A stretch of 64,000 bases of DNA from Dimargaris cristalligena (lineage: Eukaryota > Kickxellomycota > Dimargaritomycetes > Dimargaritales > Dimargaritaceae): assembly GCA_027576995.1 (NCBI GenBank), contig JANBQC010000007.1:62001-126000 (forward strand). The letters are read 5' to 3'. How positions within the stretch are numbered: position 1 is the first letter of the stretch; every line of letters begins with the position of its first letter. The notes beneath the pieces are model-generated. The model was not told the origin of the DNA, made no database searches, and worked only from the letters and a program-made list of their open reading frames with translations. Positions 32,958 to 43,199 of the stretch are shown in pieces. The translations under genes were made by a program, and so were the position numbers.

Positions 32958-34058
32958 GCAATAGGGGTTTTAGAATGGTACATTGTCTGGTTTGAATGTC
33001 GGCCCACGGCGTTGAATTTGAATGTTCGTTAATAAACAAATTGATAATAGGTTTATATTGACATAAAGTTCCAGGTGTAGGGAATGGTCATTTCTCTAAG
33101 AAGTTATTAGGTATAACCTACCTCACGGAAAGTCGTCCTGAATCAGAGGCATTGGGCCGCTCGTCCCCCCGCGGTGGAGGCGGTGGGGGTGGACCTAGGT
33201 GCGCCGATCGTAAGCCATTGGTCGACGCGCTGTTCGGTCGTTCAGTCATGGGGCGTAGTAAAAGTAGTGTGCGCTAATGGGAAAACTAGCAACCAAGTAG
33301 AGGAATGTGGAATGCCAAATAAAAGCTGTTCGTGGGTGGATGGAATCTATACTAAGTAGAAGGGGATGGTTGGTTAATGAATAGAGCTAATCCGGAAGGT
33401 GCAATTGCACAATAGTAAAGAAAGGAGACCTAGATAAAGAGGACGTCCCAGGAGACAAATTAGGCTGAGCTGGCCATTAATTACACAGGGGGGATATATT
33501 CCAGAGCCTTAACTAGGCATATACCGCTTAGCATCTGAACCAGTGTGGTAAAATGCCTAATTTCCTAGAGATTTCGACAGACCCTTCCATATTGACATCA
33601 AAAAATAGCGCCCTAAAAGGCCATATGTATGTATATAACCATTATAAATACTAACGCTAATATGAATAGCTAATACTGCATTTGTTCTTTAATAACGTTT
33701 TTATTATGCCTGTATTATCACTTGGCCTACTAGTTGGATATAATGGAAACCATTCACTTGAAGCCCCAGCATCAACAATTAGAGCAGGGGTATTCCAGCT
33801 AAATGGAATCCTATCGCCTCAATAGTAATAGGCAGCTAGAGCCACACACCCATAAAAGTGTTAGAGAATGCCTTTAGGTTACCTCGTTTTACCATTTGGC
33901 GGATACCACCTGGTTATTAGGCACGGAGATTGATTACTCAGCAGAAAAAAAAACAAGCCCAGTCAGATCAATGGGCGAGGGTTTGATTAAATAAAAACGC
34001 CTGGTGGAATGTGAAAGGAGGAGGGGGCTTAGTAATCCAACGATACCAGGGACCACAA
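32958..34058. other. Intergenic, AT-rich
   Basis: About 1.1 kb between two minus-strand genes: it holds the promoter of the gene at 32957 and the 3' region of RPL10. Nothing beyond a short Val/Gly-rich ORF (33174-33359 plus) without resemblance. Confidence 0.5.
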
Positions 34059-34706
34059 CTAAGCCGCGACACGCTTGAAGAAGGCGGACAGGGGGCCCTT
34101 CTCGTTGAGGTACTTGACGTAGCAGCCATCGGGCTGGAGCTGGCCGGCCTGACGGGCTTCGATGTAGTCCTCGCGGGACAGCTTGGTGAAACCCCACTTC
34201 TTGGACATAATAATCTTCTGGCGCCCGGGGAACTTGTACTTGGCCCGGCGCAACGCTTCAATGACGACGGCCTTGTTGCTGTCCTTGGTACGGACGGAGA
34301 AGAGGACCTGGCCAATGTTGACACGGGCCACGACACCGTTGGGCTTACCAAAGGCACCCCGCATACCGGTTTGGAGTCGATCCGCACCGGCGCACGACAG
34401 CATCTTGTTGATGCGCACGACGTGGAAGGGGTGGACCCGGACACGCAGGTGGAAGGAATCCTTGCCGGACATCTTGGTGATGTACTTGTTGGCGCAAATA
34501 CGGGCGGCTTCGAGGGCTTCCGAAGACAGCTGCTCGTACTCGTTGGACACCAGGTGGACGCACAGGGGGAACTCGTCCACACCGGCCTTCTTACGACCCA
34601 AGTCGTAAATTCTGATCTTGGCGTCAGGGACACCACGGCAGAACCGGGACTTGGGGTACGGCTTGTTCTTACAGTAGCGGTAGCAACGAGCGGGACGGCG
34701 ACCCAT
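34059..34706 (-). CDS. RPL10: 60S ribosomal protein uL16 (RPL10/QM)
   Basis: Seen: a single exon of 215 residues, matching uL16 end to end: [20 protein letters not shown] at the start, [18 protein letters not shown], then [53 protein letters not shown] and [12 protein letters not shown]. The family is 213-221 residues in fungi and animals. Known: uL16 joins the 60S subunit late in the cytoplasm, near the P site, and its loading drives release of Nmd3. Codon use is strongly biased to C/G-ending codons, as expected for a highly expressed gene, and this bias also opens long antisense frames. A TATAAATA box lies about 185 nt upstream (34888-34895). The lack of an intron is unusual for a fungal ribosomal protein gene. 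Confidence 0.98.
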   Translation of the reverse strand: MGRRPARCYRYCKNKPYPKSRFCRGVPDAKIRIYDLGRKKAGVDEFPLCVHLVSNEYEQLSSEALEAARICANKYITKMSGKDSFHLRVRVHPFHVVRINKMLSCAGADRLQTGMRGAFGKPNGVVARVNIGQVLFSVRTKDSNKAVVIEALRRAKYKFPGRQKIIMSKKWGFTKLSREDYIEARQAGQLQPDGCYVKYLNEKGPLSAFFKRVAA

Positions 34707-34887
34707 GGTGGAAAATTAGAGTGAGTTGGAAAGAAAGGGGACGGACGGAACCGTGGCTGGGTGGCCGAGTTATTAAGAAAATATAGTACAGTTAGAGCGA
34801 ATGTGGGAGGAGACTACTAGCACAGAGCGGTAAAAGTGTACAATATGGTGTGAGGGAGTTTCAACGGCGGGGAGTTCGGGCGGGGAA

Positions 34888-34895
34888 TATTTATA
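34888..34895 (-). promoter_or_regulatory. Putative TATA box of RPL10
   Basis: TATAAATA on the minus strand, about 185 nt before the RPL10 ATG. Location and match fit a core promoter element; there is no transcript evidence. Confidence 0.4.
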
Positions 34896-35589
34896 CAGAA
34901 TTCGGGAGCGTCGCTGGCTACGGACCATTAATAAGCAAAGGAATGGGCGGGCTCACGTGAGGTTCCTTTTATAATTACTAATAACTCAGCTGTTCCATTC
35001 GTTGGAACTACACTTTAGCCCCGTCATGAGATGGACATATCTTTTGACTTTGCGCCCAAAGGCCCCCTGGTCATTAAGCTTATAAGCCGTCTAGAATTAT
35101 GGCGCAGCCGTGAACAGTGGATAGTTAGTTCCGTTCATTCCGAAAATTACAGGCCCCATGAGCTTATTAATGTAATTGTGCATTTCCTTTAAACAGCGAA
35201 CCTATACGATATATTTCCCCCTATTTGCCGCTGTCTACATGCCCTTTAAAGCTATATTCAGCGTAATTCACTGTATTTACACCCAAGAGAAGAGGCCCTG
35301 GATACTGGATAATGGATTAGGCCGTTGATAAAAACAACTCACAGTGTAACCTCAAGTCTGGCGCTGTACTATCCAGACCTGGGGCTCCATGGCTGGCTCT
35401 TTTATTTCCAGCCTTTGTTTCCCTCCCCCAACATACGGATGCGTTTGACCCATATTGGCTATTTGAGCAAGACTAATGGACTCGACTCTTGACTTCTGCC
35501 ATTCCTTTTACTCCACTCTCCCATTCCATTAGCACGACCTGCTCTCCCCTTCTCCTGACCAGTCCCCCATTTACAACTCCCTTCCCAAG
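34896..35589. other. Divergent intergenic region between RPL10 and PKR1
   Basis: Both flanking genes start outward from here, so it serves as a shared promoter region. The last 100 bases before 35590 are C/T-rich on the plus strand, a common feature of fungal leaders. No ORF with resemblance. Confidence 0.45.
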
Positions 35590-36119
35590 ATGCCTTCGAA
35601 CACCCCTGCCCCACCCAGCAGCAATTCCATATCCCAAGACCTCATCGACTCCGTTTTCGAGCCCGGCGTCAATCGAGGTCTCTACTTAGCCCTGAACGCT
35701 TCGTTCATCGCCCTGCTCTTCACCCTTACCTTCCTAGCCGTCGCCTCCGAGGGTAACTTCCACGTGGTATTACTTCTGGTTATCACCCTGGCCCTTTACG
35801 GTTCGATATTAATGTAAGTAACGCCTGTTTCTACACAGGACAAATTCCCCCCAAGTCTGGTGGTGGTGGTGGCCCAGCCGGTCTCCTGTGGCTGTATTAC
35901 CATTTCCCAGTTTGACCATTAAATGTCACTGGGCCCTATATACTCACCGTAAGTCCGACTATACGCCCTCTATTGGTATTCCTGGCTTCAATTCTACCGT
36001 CTCGCGTATGGTTCCTCCACCAATCTTATAGGCTCGTTCATTCGCTTCCCCCGGTTGAGAAAAACGTACCTCGAAAAGACGATTCCGTAACTAACGCCTC
36101 CGATAAAAAGACGCATTGA
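35590..36119 (+). CDS. PKR1: V-ATPase assembly factor Pkr1
   Basis: Seen: two exons, 35590-35813 and 36032-36119 (218-nt intron, GTAAGT donor, ATAG acceptor); the split ATG codon rejoins in frame to give 103 residues. The N-terminal motif DLIDSVFEPGVNRGLYLALN is the Pkr1 signature (S.F.PG....L), followed by two hydrophobic helices (FIALLFTLTFLAV and VVLLLVITLALYGSILM) and a charged, Lys-rich tail. Known: Pkr1 is an ER membrane protein that helps assemble the V-ATPase Vo sector. The tail after the second helix is short and little conserved, so exon 2 rests mainly on splice fit. The V-ATPase subunit a gene lies about 11.4 kb further on, on the other strand. Confidence 0.85.
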
Positions 36120-37026
36120 GAGAGGCGTGGCCTAAATGTTGGGCGCATAAAAGTTTTAATGATGATTTATATTATCACATTCATTAGTCAGACCACCCTT
36201 CAATGCCCGAATCTTTCTGGTATTAGTGTACACTTTTTTTGTTCCAAAATAAATAAGTACCCGGCAATTTAAATAACGCATCTATTCACTTTAAATTCAA
36301 AGGGGGCCTATAGGCTACGGGAAGGAAATGTACTCCTCAAGACTCGAACAGCTCAATGGCTGATCAGTAAATTACAACCTACTGGTCATAGTTCCAGTTG
36401 CATTACCCAACTCAACCTTCTCCAACCCCCCCCCCCCACCACGTCTCTGCTACTGTGAGGTCTCTAATGTGAATTTAAATAATAGTGGGAAAGTCTGTGT
36501 TGTATAGATTGACAGCAACGATAATAATTACCGACAAAAATACTGGTAATAAAATGTCATGAAAGAAATAATATCATACTATATATGCAAGCGCGTCTAG
36601 GACTCCATCACTGCAGGTATAGGCCGAAGGAGGGTGGGGAAGAAAAGGAACGATAATAGACAGTGTGGGTGTGTGTATGTGGATATAAGCAGAGATGGAT
36701 AATGAAATAAAATAATATTCAACTAGAAGGGAAGATACTCCCCCAATGGCTGTCAAATGGGGAAGATGAGGCCATTTGAGGTGAACATCATAAGTTTATA
36801 TCACACAGGATCCTAAACCAACCACTGAACCACTCGGCAGCCAAGGGGGATTGAGTGGGGGAGTATAATGAATAATATAATAGTGATACCGATAGTGAGG
36901 TAATGATATAGAAATAGGGACGATAGAAATACGCTGAGCAAAAGAAGAGTAATGATAATAATTATAATAAGAATAGTGTAAGGTAAAATAATAATTAAAC
37001 CCCACCCCCAAGTCGGCCTCGTGAGA
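36120..37026. other. Convergent 3' regions of PKR1 and the RhoGEF gene
   Basis: AT-rich, with a run of about 14 C at 36426-36439 and AATAAA-like signals (for example 36249). ORFs 36574-36756 and 36796-37011 (minus) are low-complexity Ile/Tyr-rich shadows of ATAAT repeats. Confidence 0.5.
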
Positions 37027-40000
37027 TTAGTAAGTGTGGCGGTGGGCCGATTTGCTGGTAGGTAATAGTTTGTAGACTCGCTGCGGGTCGGTCAAAGTGG
37101 GTGTTGCCACGCAATGGATCGAATTGGGGTCCGTGCACAGACTGGATGAGTTACCCGTGATAATAACCTGCTCAAGCTGACCCGATTCCACATGCCGGAT
37201 CTCAATGAAGAAGGGGTTGAAAGCCAAAATGTACGGATAGCACAGGGAGAACGAGTTGGGCTCGCCCTCCCAGTGGATAATCCAATGCGGCCGGGCTCGC
37301 TGCCCGTTCTTGTTGACATAGAAGGCCAGCTCGTCATAGCACAGGAGGAAGTCCCCGCCTTGAACCTTGAAAATTGCAATCGGTCGAATATTCTCGCGCT
37401 TGCGCACAAAGTTTAGCGAATCGTCCTTGGGGTCAAGCAGCTCCTGCGTTTTGGAGGTAAGTGGATTGACAATCTCGAACCCCTTGAGACAGCCCACAAT
37501 GATCAAGGCCTTGAATAGGTGGAGCGACGACGTTTCGGACGGAATGTAAAACTCCTTGTACGGGCGCAGGATTTCCTGGTTACCGCGCGGTAGGAAACGC
37601 CCGAAGGATTTGTTCCGCCGGATTTGGCTGGGCGAAATGGGTTCGTCCGATTTGATAATGGTGGTAATATTGCTGGACCGCACCGAGCAGACCAAAATCC
37701 GGTCTAGGCACATGCCGGCCTTGAAGAATGTAATGTGGGAATGTACCTTCTTGGGTTTGGCATTGACAGCCAGGGTCGGGTTGAGTGCCTCTAGCGGGTA
37801 TGACCACAGATTGCGGTCCTTGTCGGACAGGACGAAGAAAATGTTGTACTCCTCTAGGACATCGATTTGCAGTACCTTTTCCTGGGGGAGGGGCAGTTTC
37901 TCGAAGGATTCGGGATCGTTATTGAGGCCCACGTAGATACCCTGATCGGTTCCGATGGCTACCCGGCGGTTATGGTCAAAGGTCACGGACGTGTTGACTC
38001 GGTTGAAAATGGGGAAGGTGATACTAGTCAGCGGAATCAGTTCAAACTTCATATTCTGCTTGGTCTTGATATCCCGCTGCTTGGTGAGGTTTTCGACCCA
38101 TTCCCGTCGTTCGGCAAACGAAGAGGCGTAGAAGGTGTGGGTACCCCCGCGCCGACCCAGATGGGTCAGGATAATGGGGAATCCGCCTTTCCCCGCAGCC
38201 AGGTTGTCGCCTCCGGCCCGCTGCATGGGGGAGTTTGGCAAATTAGTCGTGGAACTGAAGACGGCAGCCGAACGACCCAGGGGCTTGGCCAGTCCAGCCA
38301 CACTGGAGGTGATCATACCAGCCGCCCCGCTGCTGGCAGTCGGAGTGGCGGGTGAAGCCCCTGCGCCGACCGTTCCATTCACCTCGGATTGCTCGTCAGG
38401 ACAGTTGACCGTCAGTAATTCCAGGGGGATGGGCCGCTTAAAAATCTTATATTCGATGGATCCGTTCTCCTTGCCTTTCTTGCGCTTAGCCATGAAAAAC
38501 ATGTGATCCAAAAGGAAACAGTTGATCTCGGTGGTTTCGACGCTGGAGCGTTTCTTCAAGGGGCCCTGTTGGATAATCTGCCGGCCCTCATGCATCAGAT
38601 TGAGATCATTGGTATCGGCCGGTTTACACTGGAGCTGGTCCTTGAGCTTGCTCAAATTGACCCGGTTCTGGGCCTTGCCGGTCTCCGCATTGATCTGGGT
38701 CAGGAAGTCCTTGATGGTGGCCACTGCCTTGGTCAAACTGGCCACGTCGGGGTGGTTCTCCGGGGAGGCCTTCAGGATACCTTCCAAGAGCAGGGGATAC
38801 CGGCCCAATCGAGAGGTCGGGCGGTTCAGAAAACTATGGATGGAAAGCTTACGGGCCTCCGGGTGACGTTCCTGGTCTTCCAAGAACTTGTCAAAACGCT
38901 TGTTACGGTTGCGTTCCAAATCCAGAAAGTGCCGCGCAAGAACCTGGTGGGCACCGTAGCGCACATACGGGTTAAACTGACTGACATGGGTCAGTACGAT
39001 ATCCCCAATCTGGTCTACGATATAACCCTCGGACTGGCGACGGCACAGGGCATCCCGGAAGGCCAAGTTATGGCTCAGCACGGTCAAGATATTAAAGAAG
39101 ATACCGAACATAAACCGCTGTCGCTTCTCCTGCGGGATAATGTCCCGGTTCTGAATCGGCTTCAGGTAAATCTCATTGAGCAGCTCCAGATCCCGCACGT
39201 AGTCCTTTTCCGTGTAAACCAACTCAAAAATCATTTCTTGGCGCTTCAGTTCCTGCTTGCTGACCGAATCGACGATTTGTTGGGGGACGGTCTTGGACCA
39301 TAGGCGCTCCTCCTTGCGATCTTCCGTGGTTGTGAGGGTGAGGGTTTGCTTAACCACCTCATTGGCCGACATACGCATCTGGGCCGTTTGTTCCAGACGG
39401 CGGGGGCAAGTGATACTGTAACAAATCTGCTCAGTTGAGCACGTGGGGGAGTAGCAATCGGCGAGCGGGGTGAACACACCGTTCGGTAGAAACGAATCGG
39501 TGGAAACGGCCGACCGTAGGGTGGTCTCGTCATCCTCGATTTGGGCAAACGGAGACTGGACAGCCTCGTGGAAAACATACAGCTCATCGTCGCTGTCCCG
39601 CAGGCGATGTTCGTAAGTTACGTCGTGAAAGAACCTTTGGGCATCCAGGGCCCGACCGAGCAAGAGGGCCAAGTTACGGTCGGTGGTATGGATGATAGCC
39701 GATATGGTATCCACGGCACTGGATCCAGAGAAACAGTCGTAGTACTCAAGGGAATCCTTAATGTGCACCCGGGGCTGAATGAGGAGCCGGAAAGCGTCAG
39801 CCACGCGGGAGAGCATGGCGGGATACACCGGAGGAATGGTCTTGCGGGCGAAGGAGGCCTGCGATCGTTCGGAGGGGCTGATGACTCGGTTAGGCAGAGA
39901 ATTGGCCGATGAGACAGAGAGGGCCCGCTCATTACCGCTACGGGAGCGGCGTGGAAGAGACGACCTATCCCGCTGGCCCTCGTGATTAGAAGATGAGGAG

Positions 40001-41391
40001 ACGGGGCTGTACAGCTGTCCACCGTCGGATACTCGATGGGGATGGATAGGCGGGGAGAGGGGCACGGAAGAGTCAGTGGCCCTCCGTCCCATGGGCAGGT
40101 GACACATGCTGCTCGAAGGCTGGGAAGCGTACACAGTACTTGACAACTCGGATGAACGGCCGAGGCTGGGAGTGGATGCGTGCGGGGAGACAGGTAGGGT
40201 GCTCTCGTCCCCACCACTAGCACTCGCGTAGGCTGAGTCCGGGGGGTAGGGGAACGGCTGGGCACTGGGGCCTTCAATGTCGAGGGAAATCCGCTGGAGG
40301 TGCTGGTTAATATAGTGCTGGCGGTTGTCGAAAGTGAGCTGCCCCACTCGCTTAGAGTTTTGGGGGAAATAGTGGCTGGGGTTGGTCGGACCGGCGGACA
40401 AAACGGGGGCGGACTCGGGGGGACGGCTGGGCCCGCCTGGAGTGGGTGGAAGCGGATAAGGATGGCGGTAACTGGGTTCGTTGTGGTAGTCGCCGGCGGT
40501 ACTGTGGTTTCGAACTAAGCTGTCGTGGTACGGGGTGGGGGTGGGCCGAGGGGGAAGGGGGAGGGGAAGAGAAGCTTGAGGAGGAGGAGGAGGATGAGAA
40601 GAGGTAAAAGATTCAGCAGCGGGAGGGACGGCAGGGTAGGCATCCCGGGCGTAGTGGGTATCTAGGGCAGGTGGCCGGTTCGGGGGTGGGGACAGCTGCT
40701 GGGCCGTGGGGTAGTGGTGGGTGGGGTGTGTTGGCAGGTTGGAGGCCAAGTGAGTGGGAGTGGCGTAAGGGTCCTGGGGGGGGGAGGGGTCGTGGGATAG
40801 ATAAGGCGCAGTTGGGGTGGGTAGAGGGGGACCTTGCCCAGATGGATTCTGGGGGAGTGGCCGGGGACCAAAGGAGGGTCGGGGCGCATGTTGGGAAGTG
40901 AAGCGACCGTGTTTGGAACGTGGAGGTACGGAATCGCGGCTGTATTCAAGGGTGTTGGTCGACGGAGGCGGTAAGTGGGGGTAGGGATGGGCCTGGGCGG
41001 TGTAGGAGGCGTGGGGCGACGACTGCGGGTGCGGGGAATGGTGCTGATGGTGGTGGGACTGCACGGGCGGCGGGAAAGACTGATTAAAGAGGTTCGAGTG
41101 GGTCATGGAAGCGTCCTCTACGTACGCGGGGTGGAGGTAGCTGGGTTGGTTATCCGGGGGTATGGGGAGGGCCCGATGAGCTTGGTTGGATGGCTGTTGC
41201 AAGGGATCGACAGCCGCTGAATCCGGAGGGTGCCCGTCGCGGCTGGATCGTTCACGGGCGGAGTTAGCCCGGGTGGGAAGGTAGTAGTCCATGGCGGGTT
41301 GTTTGTCGTACTCCGGGTATCCCGCGGCAACGGCCTGGGGGGACCCGGGATATTGGTGGCGGGTGTGGGGATGGTAATTGGACTGCATCAA
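37027..41391 (-). CDS. Rho1 guanine nucleotide exchange factor, Rom2/Rgf type (DEP-DH-PH-CNH)
   Basis: Seen: one uninterrupted frame of 1454 residues, the longest in the window. Residues 1 to about 510 are Pro/His/Ser-rich and disordered. A DEP domain follows (about 525-600, MLSRVADAFRLLIQPRVHIK and DSLEYYDCFSGSSAVDTI), then a DH domain (about 715-915, KRQEMIFELVYTEKDYVRDL), a PH domain (about 930-1100, EGRQIIQQGPLKKRSS) and a CNH domain (about 1120-1430, RVNTSVTFDHNRRVAIGTDQ). This order is that of budding-yeast Rom1/Rom2 and fission-yeast Rgf1-3. Known: these load GTP on Rho1 at the plasma membrane, activating 1,3-glucan synthase and Pkc1 in the cell-wall integrity pathway. The lack of introns across 4.4 kb contrasts with its neighbours. 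Long antisense frames (for example 38503-39303) are shadows. The start codon is the first Met, unconfirmed. Confidence 0.95.
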   Translation of the reverse strand: MMQSNYHPHTRHQYPGSPQAVAAGYPEYDKQPAMDYYLPTRANSARERSSRDGHPPDSAAVDPLQQPSNQAHRALPIPPDNQPSYLHPAYVEDASMTHSNLFNQSFPPPVQSHHHQHHSPHPQSSPHASYTAQAHPYPHLPPPSTNTLEYSRDSVPPRSKHGRFTSQHAPRPSFGPRPLPQNPSGQGPPLPTPTAPYLSHDPSPPQDPYATPTHLASNLPTHPTHHYPTAQQLSPPPNRPPALDTHYARDAYPAVPPAAESFTSSHPPPPPQASLPLPLPPRPTPTPYHDSLVRNHSTAGDYHNEPSYRHPYPLPPTPGGPSRPPESAPVLSAGPTNPSHYFPQNSKRVGQLTFDNRQHYINQHLQRISLDIEGPSAQPFPYPPDSAYASASGGDESTLPVSPHASTPSLGRSSELSSTVYASQPSSSMCHLPMGRRATDSSVPLSPPIHPHRVSDGGQLYSPVSSSSNHEGQRDRSSLPRRSRSGNERALSVSSANSLPNRVISPSERSQASFARKTIPPVYPAMLSRVADAFRLLIQPRVHIKDSLEYYDCFSGSSAVDTISAIIHTTDRNLALLLGRALDAQRFFHDVTYEHRLRDSDDELYVFHEAVQSPFAQIEDDETTLRSAVSTDSFLPNGVFTPLADCYSPTCSTEQICYSITCPRRLEQTAQMRMSANEVVKQTLTLTTTEDRKEERLWSKTVPQQIVDSVSKQELKRQEMIFELVYTEKDYVRDLELLNEIYLKPIQNRDIIPQEKRQRFMFGIFFNILTVLSHNLAFRDALCRRQSEGYIVDQIGDIVLTHVSQFNPYVRYGAHQVLARHFLDLERNRNKRFDKFLEDQERHPEARKLSIHSFLNRPTSRLGRYPLLLEGILKASPENHPDVASLTKAVATIKDFLTQINAETGKAQNRVNLSKLKDQLQCKPADTNDLNLMHEGRQIIQQGPLKKRSSVETTEINCFLLDHMFFMAKRKKGKENGSIEYKIFKRPIPLELLTVNCPDEQSEVNGTVGAGASPATPTASSGAAGMITSSVAGLAKPLGRSAAVFSSTTNLPNSPMQRAGGDNLAAGKGGFPIILTHLGRRGGTHTFYASSFAERREWVENLTKQRDIKTKQNMKFELIPLTSITFPIFNRVNTSVTFDHNRRVAIGTDQGIYVGLNNDPESFEKLPLPQEKVLQIDVLEEYNIFFVLSDKDRNLWSYPLEALNPTLAVNAKPKKVHSHITFFKAGMCLDRILVCSVRSSNITTIIKSDEPISPSQIRRNKSFGRFLPRGNQEILRPYKEFYIPSETSSLHLFKALIIVGCLKGFEIVNPLTSKTQELLDPKDDSLNFVRKRENIRPIAIFKVQGGDFLLCYDELAFYVNKNGQRARPHWIIHWEGEPNSFSLCYPYILAFNPFFIEIRHVESGQLEQVIITGNSSSLCTDPNSIHCVATPTLTDPQRVYKLLPTSKSAHRHTY

Positions 41392-43199
41392 GTCCGGTAT
41401 ACGGGAAAGAGGCAGACACGAGAAGGAAAAAGAGAAAGGTGATAAGAATCGACTATAAAGGAGGGGGTGGGTTGATGTACAGTATGGAATGGAATGGGGG
41501 AAAATAGATGGCAGGAGAAATAAGTGGATGCTATAAGTGAAGTGGAGGGGGACACAGTTGCGACAAGTCAGAAATACGACGCACCAGGCCGGCGAAGGAC
41601 CAGTAATAATAGTACGGGTCAGATGGGACGGGCGCGGGTAGGAAGGAACAGCACCTGGGCCGGACTTTAGCAGTAGAATACAGGAATAGTTTGTTTAGAA
41701 AGATGTGAGCACTGAAGCCCAGAGGATATAACTGGGGTAGGGCAAGGACCAGGCTATAGCCGACGGGAGGGGGAATTCACGGCGGAAAGGTTCGAGGGAG
41801 GGGAAGAGACTAGCAATAGGAGGGAATCAACCGATCGAGCCAGCACATTTGTCGCAAGGTAGTGAAGACAGAGAGCCCTCGATAACGGCGAAGGGAAGAA
41901 ATATAAGTAAGTAGAAGAGCACCACGGGTAAAGGAAGGAAGGAAGGAAGATGAGGAAGAGGCACCTTGAGGAATAAAGAAAGTATCCTCAATAGTGTAGC
42001 GGTGGTAGTTCAAACAATAAGGCAAGGCAGAAGGGCCCCTTCTGAACGGGAAAACGTCAGAGCATCCTGTAAAAAAAATGGCGCGCCAAAGTGGAAGAAA
42101 AGCTCCCAGATTTCGTACTACGCATACAAGTAATACTTTGACCAAACGAACCCCACTGTATGCTCTCACCCCATAAGCGCATGTGTTGATGGCAAGCATA
42201 CAGCCGCAACTGCTAATCGCAAGAAACTATATGCGCACACGCTCGCTTGTCCGTATCGCGCCGTGGCTGCAGGCAGGTGCTCGACCATTATATCATAGTC
42301 CGGGGCTTCTCCGGTCGTGGCGACTTCCCCTCTCTTCCTTCCTCTGTTCGTTGCCTTGATTTTCCCCGGCCGGTCCAGTCGATCACATACCACACGAACA
42401 ATAAACAACCACTTAAAGCTCAAAAATATCAAGGGGGGATGGAAAGACGATCTGGCAACGGAACCCCTCGCAATACCCCCTTAACCGACTGCGCGGGTCG
42501 GGCGAATTACCCGGAGGAGACCGCCCCCCATTTCATTTGTTGACAATGGCAATGGACTGACCCCGACTGGACTTCCGCATCGTTCGGGGGACCAGAGTAA
42601 GTCAATCGCGGATCAGCGAGTTATGATGAGTTGAGCGTAGCCGTTTTCGATCCATGCATTAATGCGGGGCGTTGCATATACAGGGCATGCCACGTAAGGG
42701 GCCCCACTATGAACCCGAAATACGTCGCCGCTGGTGAGGATTAACCACGCAGCCCCTCCCCTCTCTTCTCTGGCTATCTATATATCTTTTTATCAGACCA
42801 ATCGACCAACCAGTCAGTTGATGATGGGGTGAGTAAGGGAGGTGAGAGAATCAACGAGATGGGTCCCTCTCTCCTCTATTCTGTCACTCTCTAAGGTTCA
42901 GAGCCAGGTCCCGCCGAAAGGTGGTGTGCCTCCTACATTTTGAGGGGCAGGGAGTAAGGACTTTTTAGTTATTAGGGCAACTAAACAAGGTGCACGAAGC
43001 CCCCCCTCAAGTTCCCCCGACCTCCGCTCAGCTCTCCCTGAAGCACGCTACCTTATTATATCCAGTATCCCTTTTGACTGCCAAAGTTCCTTAGGTCAGC
43101 CCATTGCCATTGCGACTCTTCTCAACTCGAACTGTATATTCCACCACTGGCCCAGCCGCTTAACTCTCCCCCCTTCTATTCCTCTATCCAGCCAGCCCT
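41392..43199. other. Divergent intergenic region between the RhoGEF and FMO genes
   Basis: About 1.8 kb with no supportable gene. It should contain both promoters. Small ORFs at 41810-42199 and 42166-42432 (minus) lack resemblance. The final about 100 bases before 43200 are C/T-rich (leader-like). Confidence 0.5.

Noticed and set aside
34011..34724. 237-codon plus-strand ORF
   Set aside because: Fully antisense to RPL10, which is certain.
36340..36420. tRNA-like B-box match on the minus strand (GACTCGAACAG region)
   Set aside because: No A-box or cloverleaf could be drawn; no convincing tRNA was found anywhere in the window.
38503..39303. 266-codon plus-strand ORF
   Set aside because: Antisense shadow of the DH/PH part of the RhoGEF; it arises from C/G-biased third codon positions and has no resemblance of its own.
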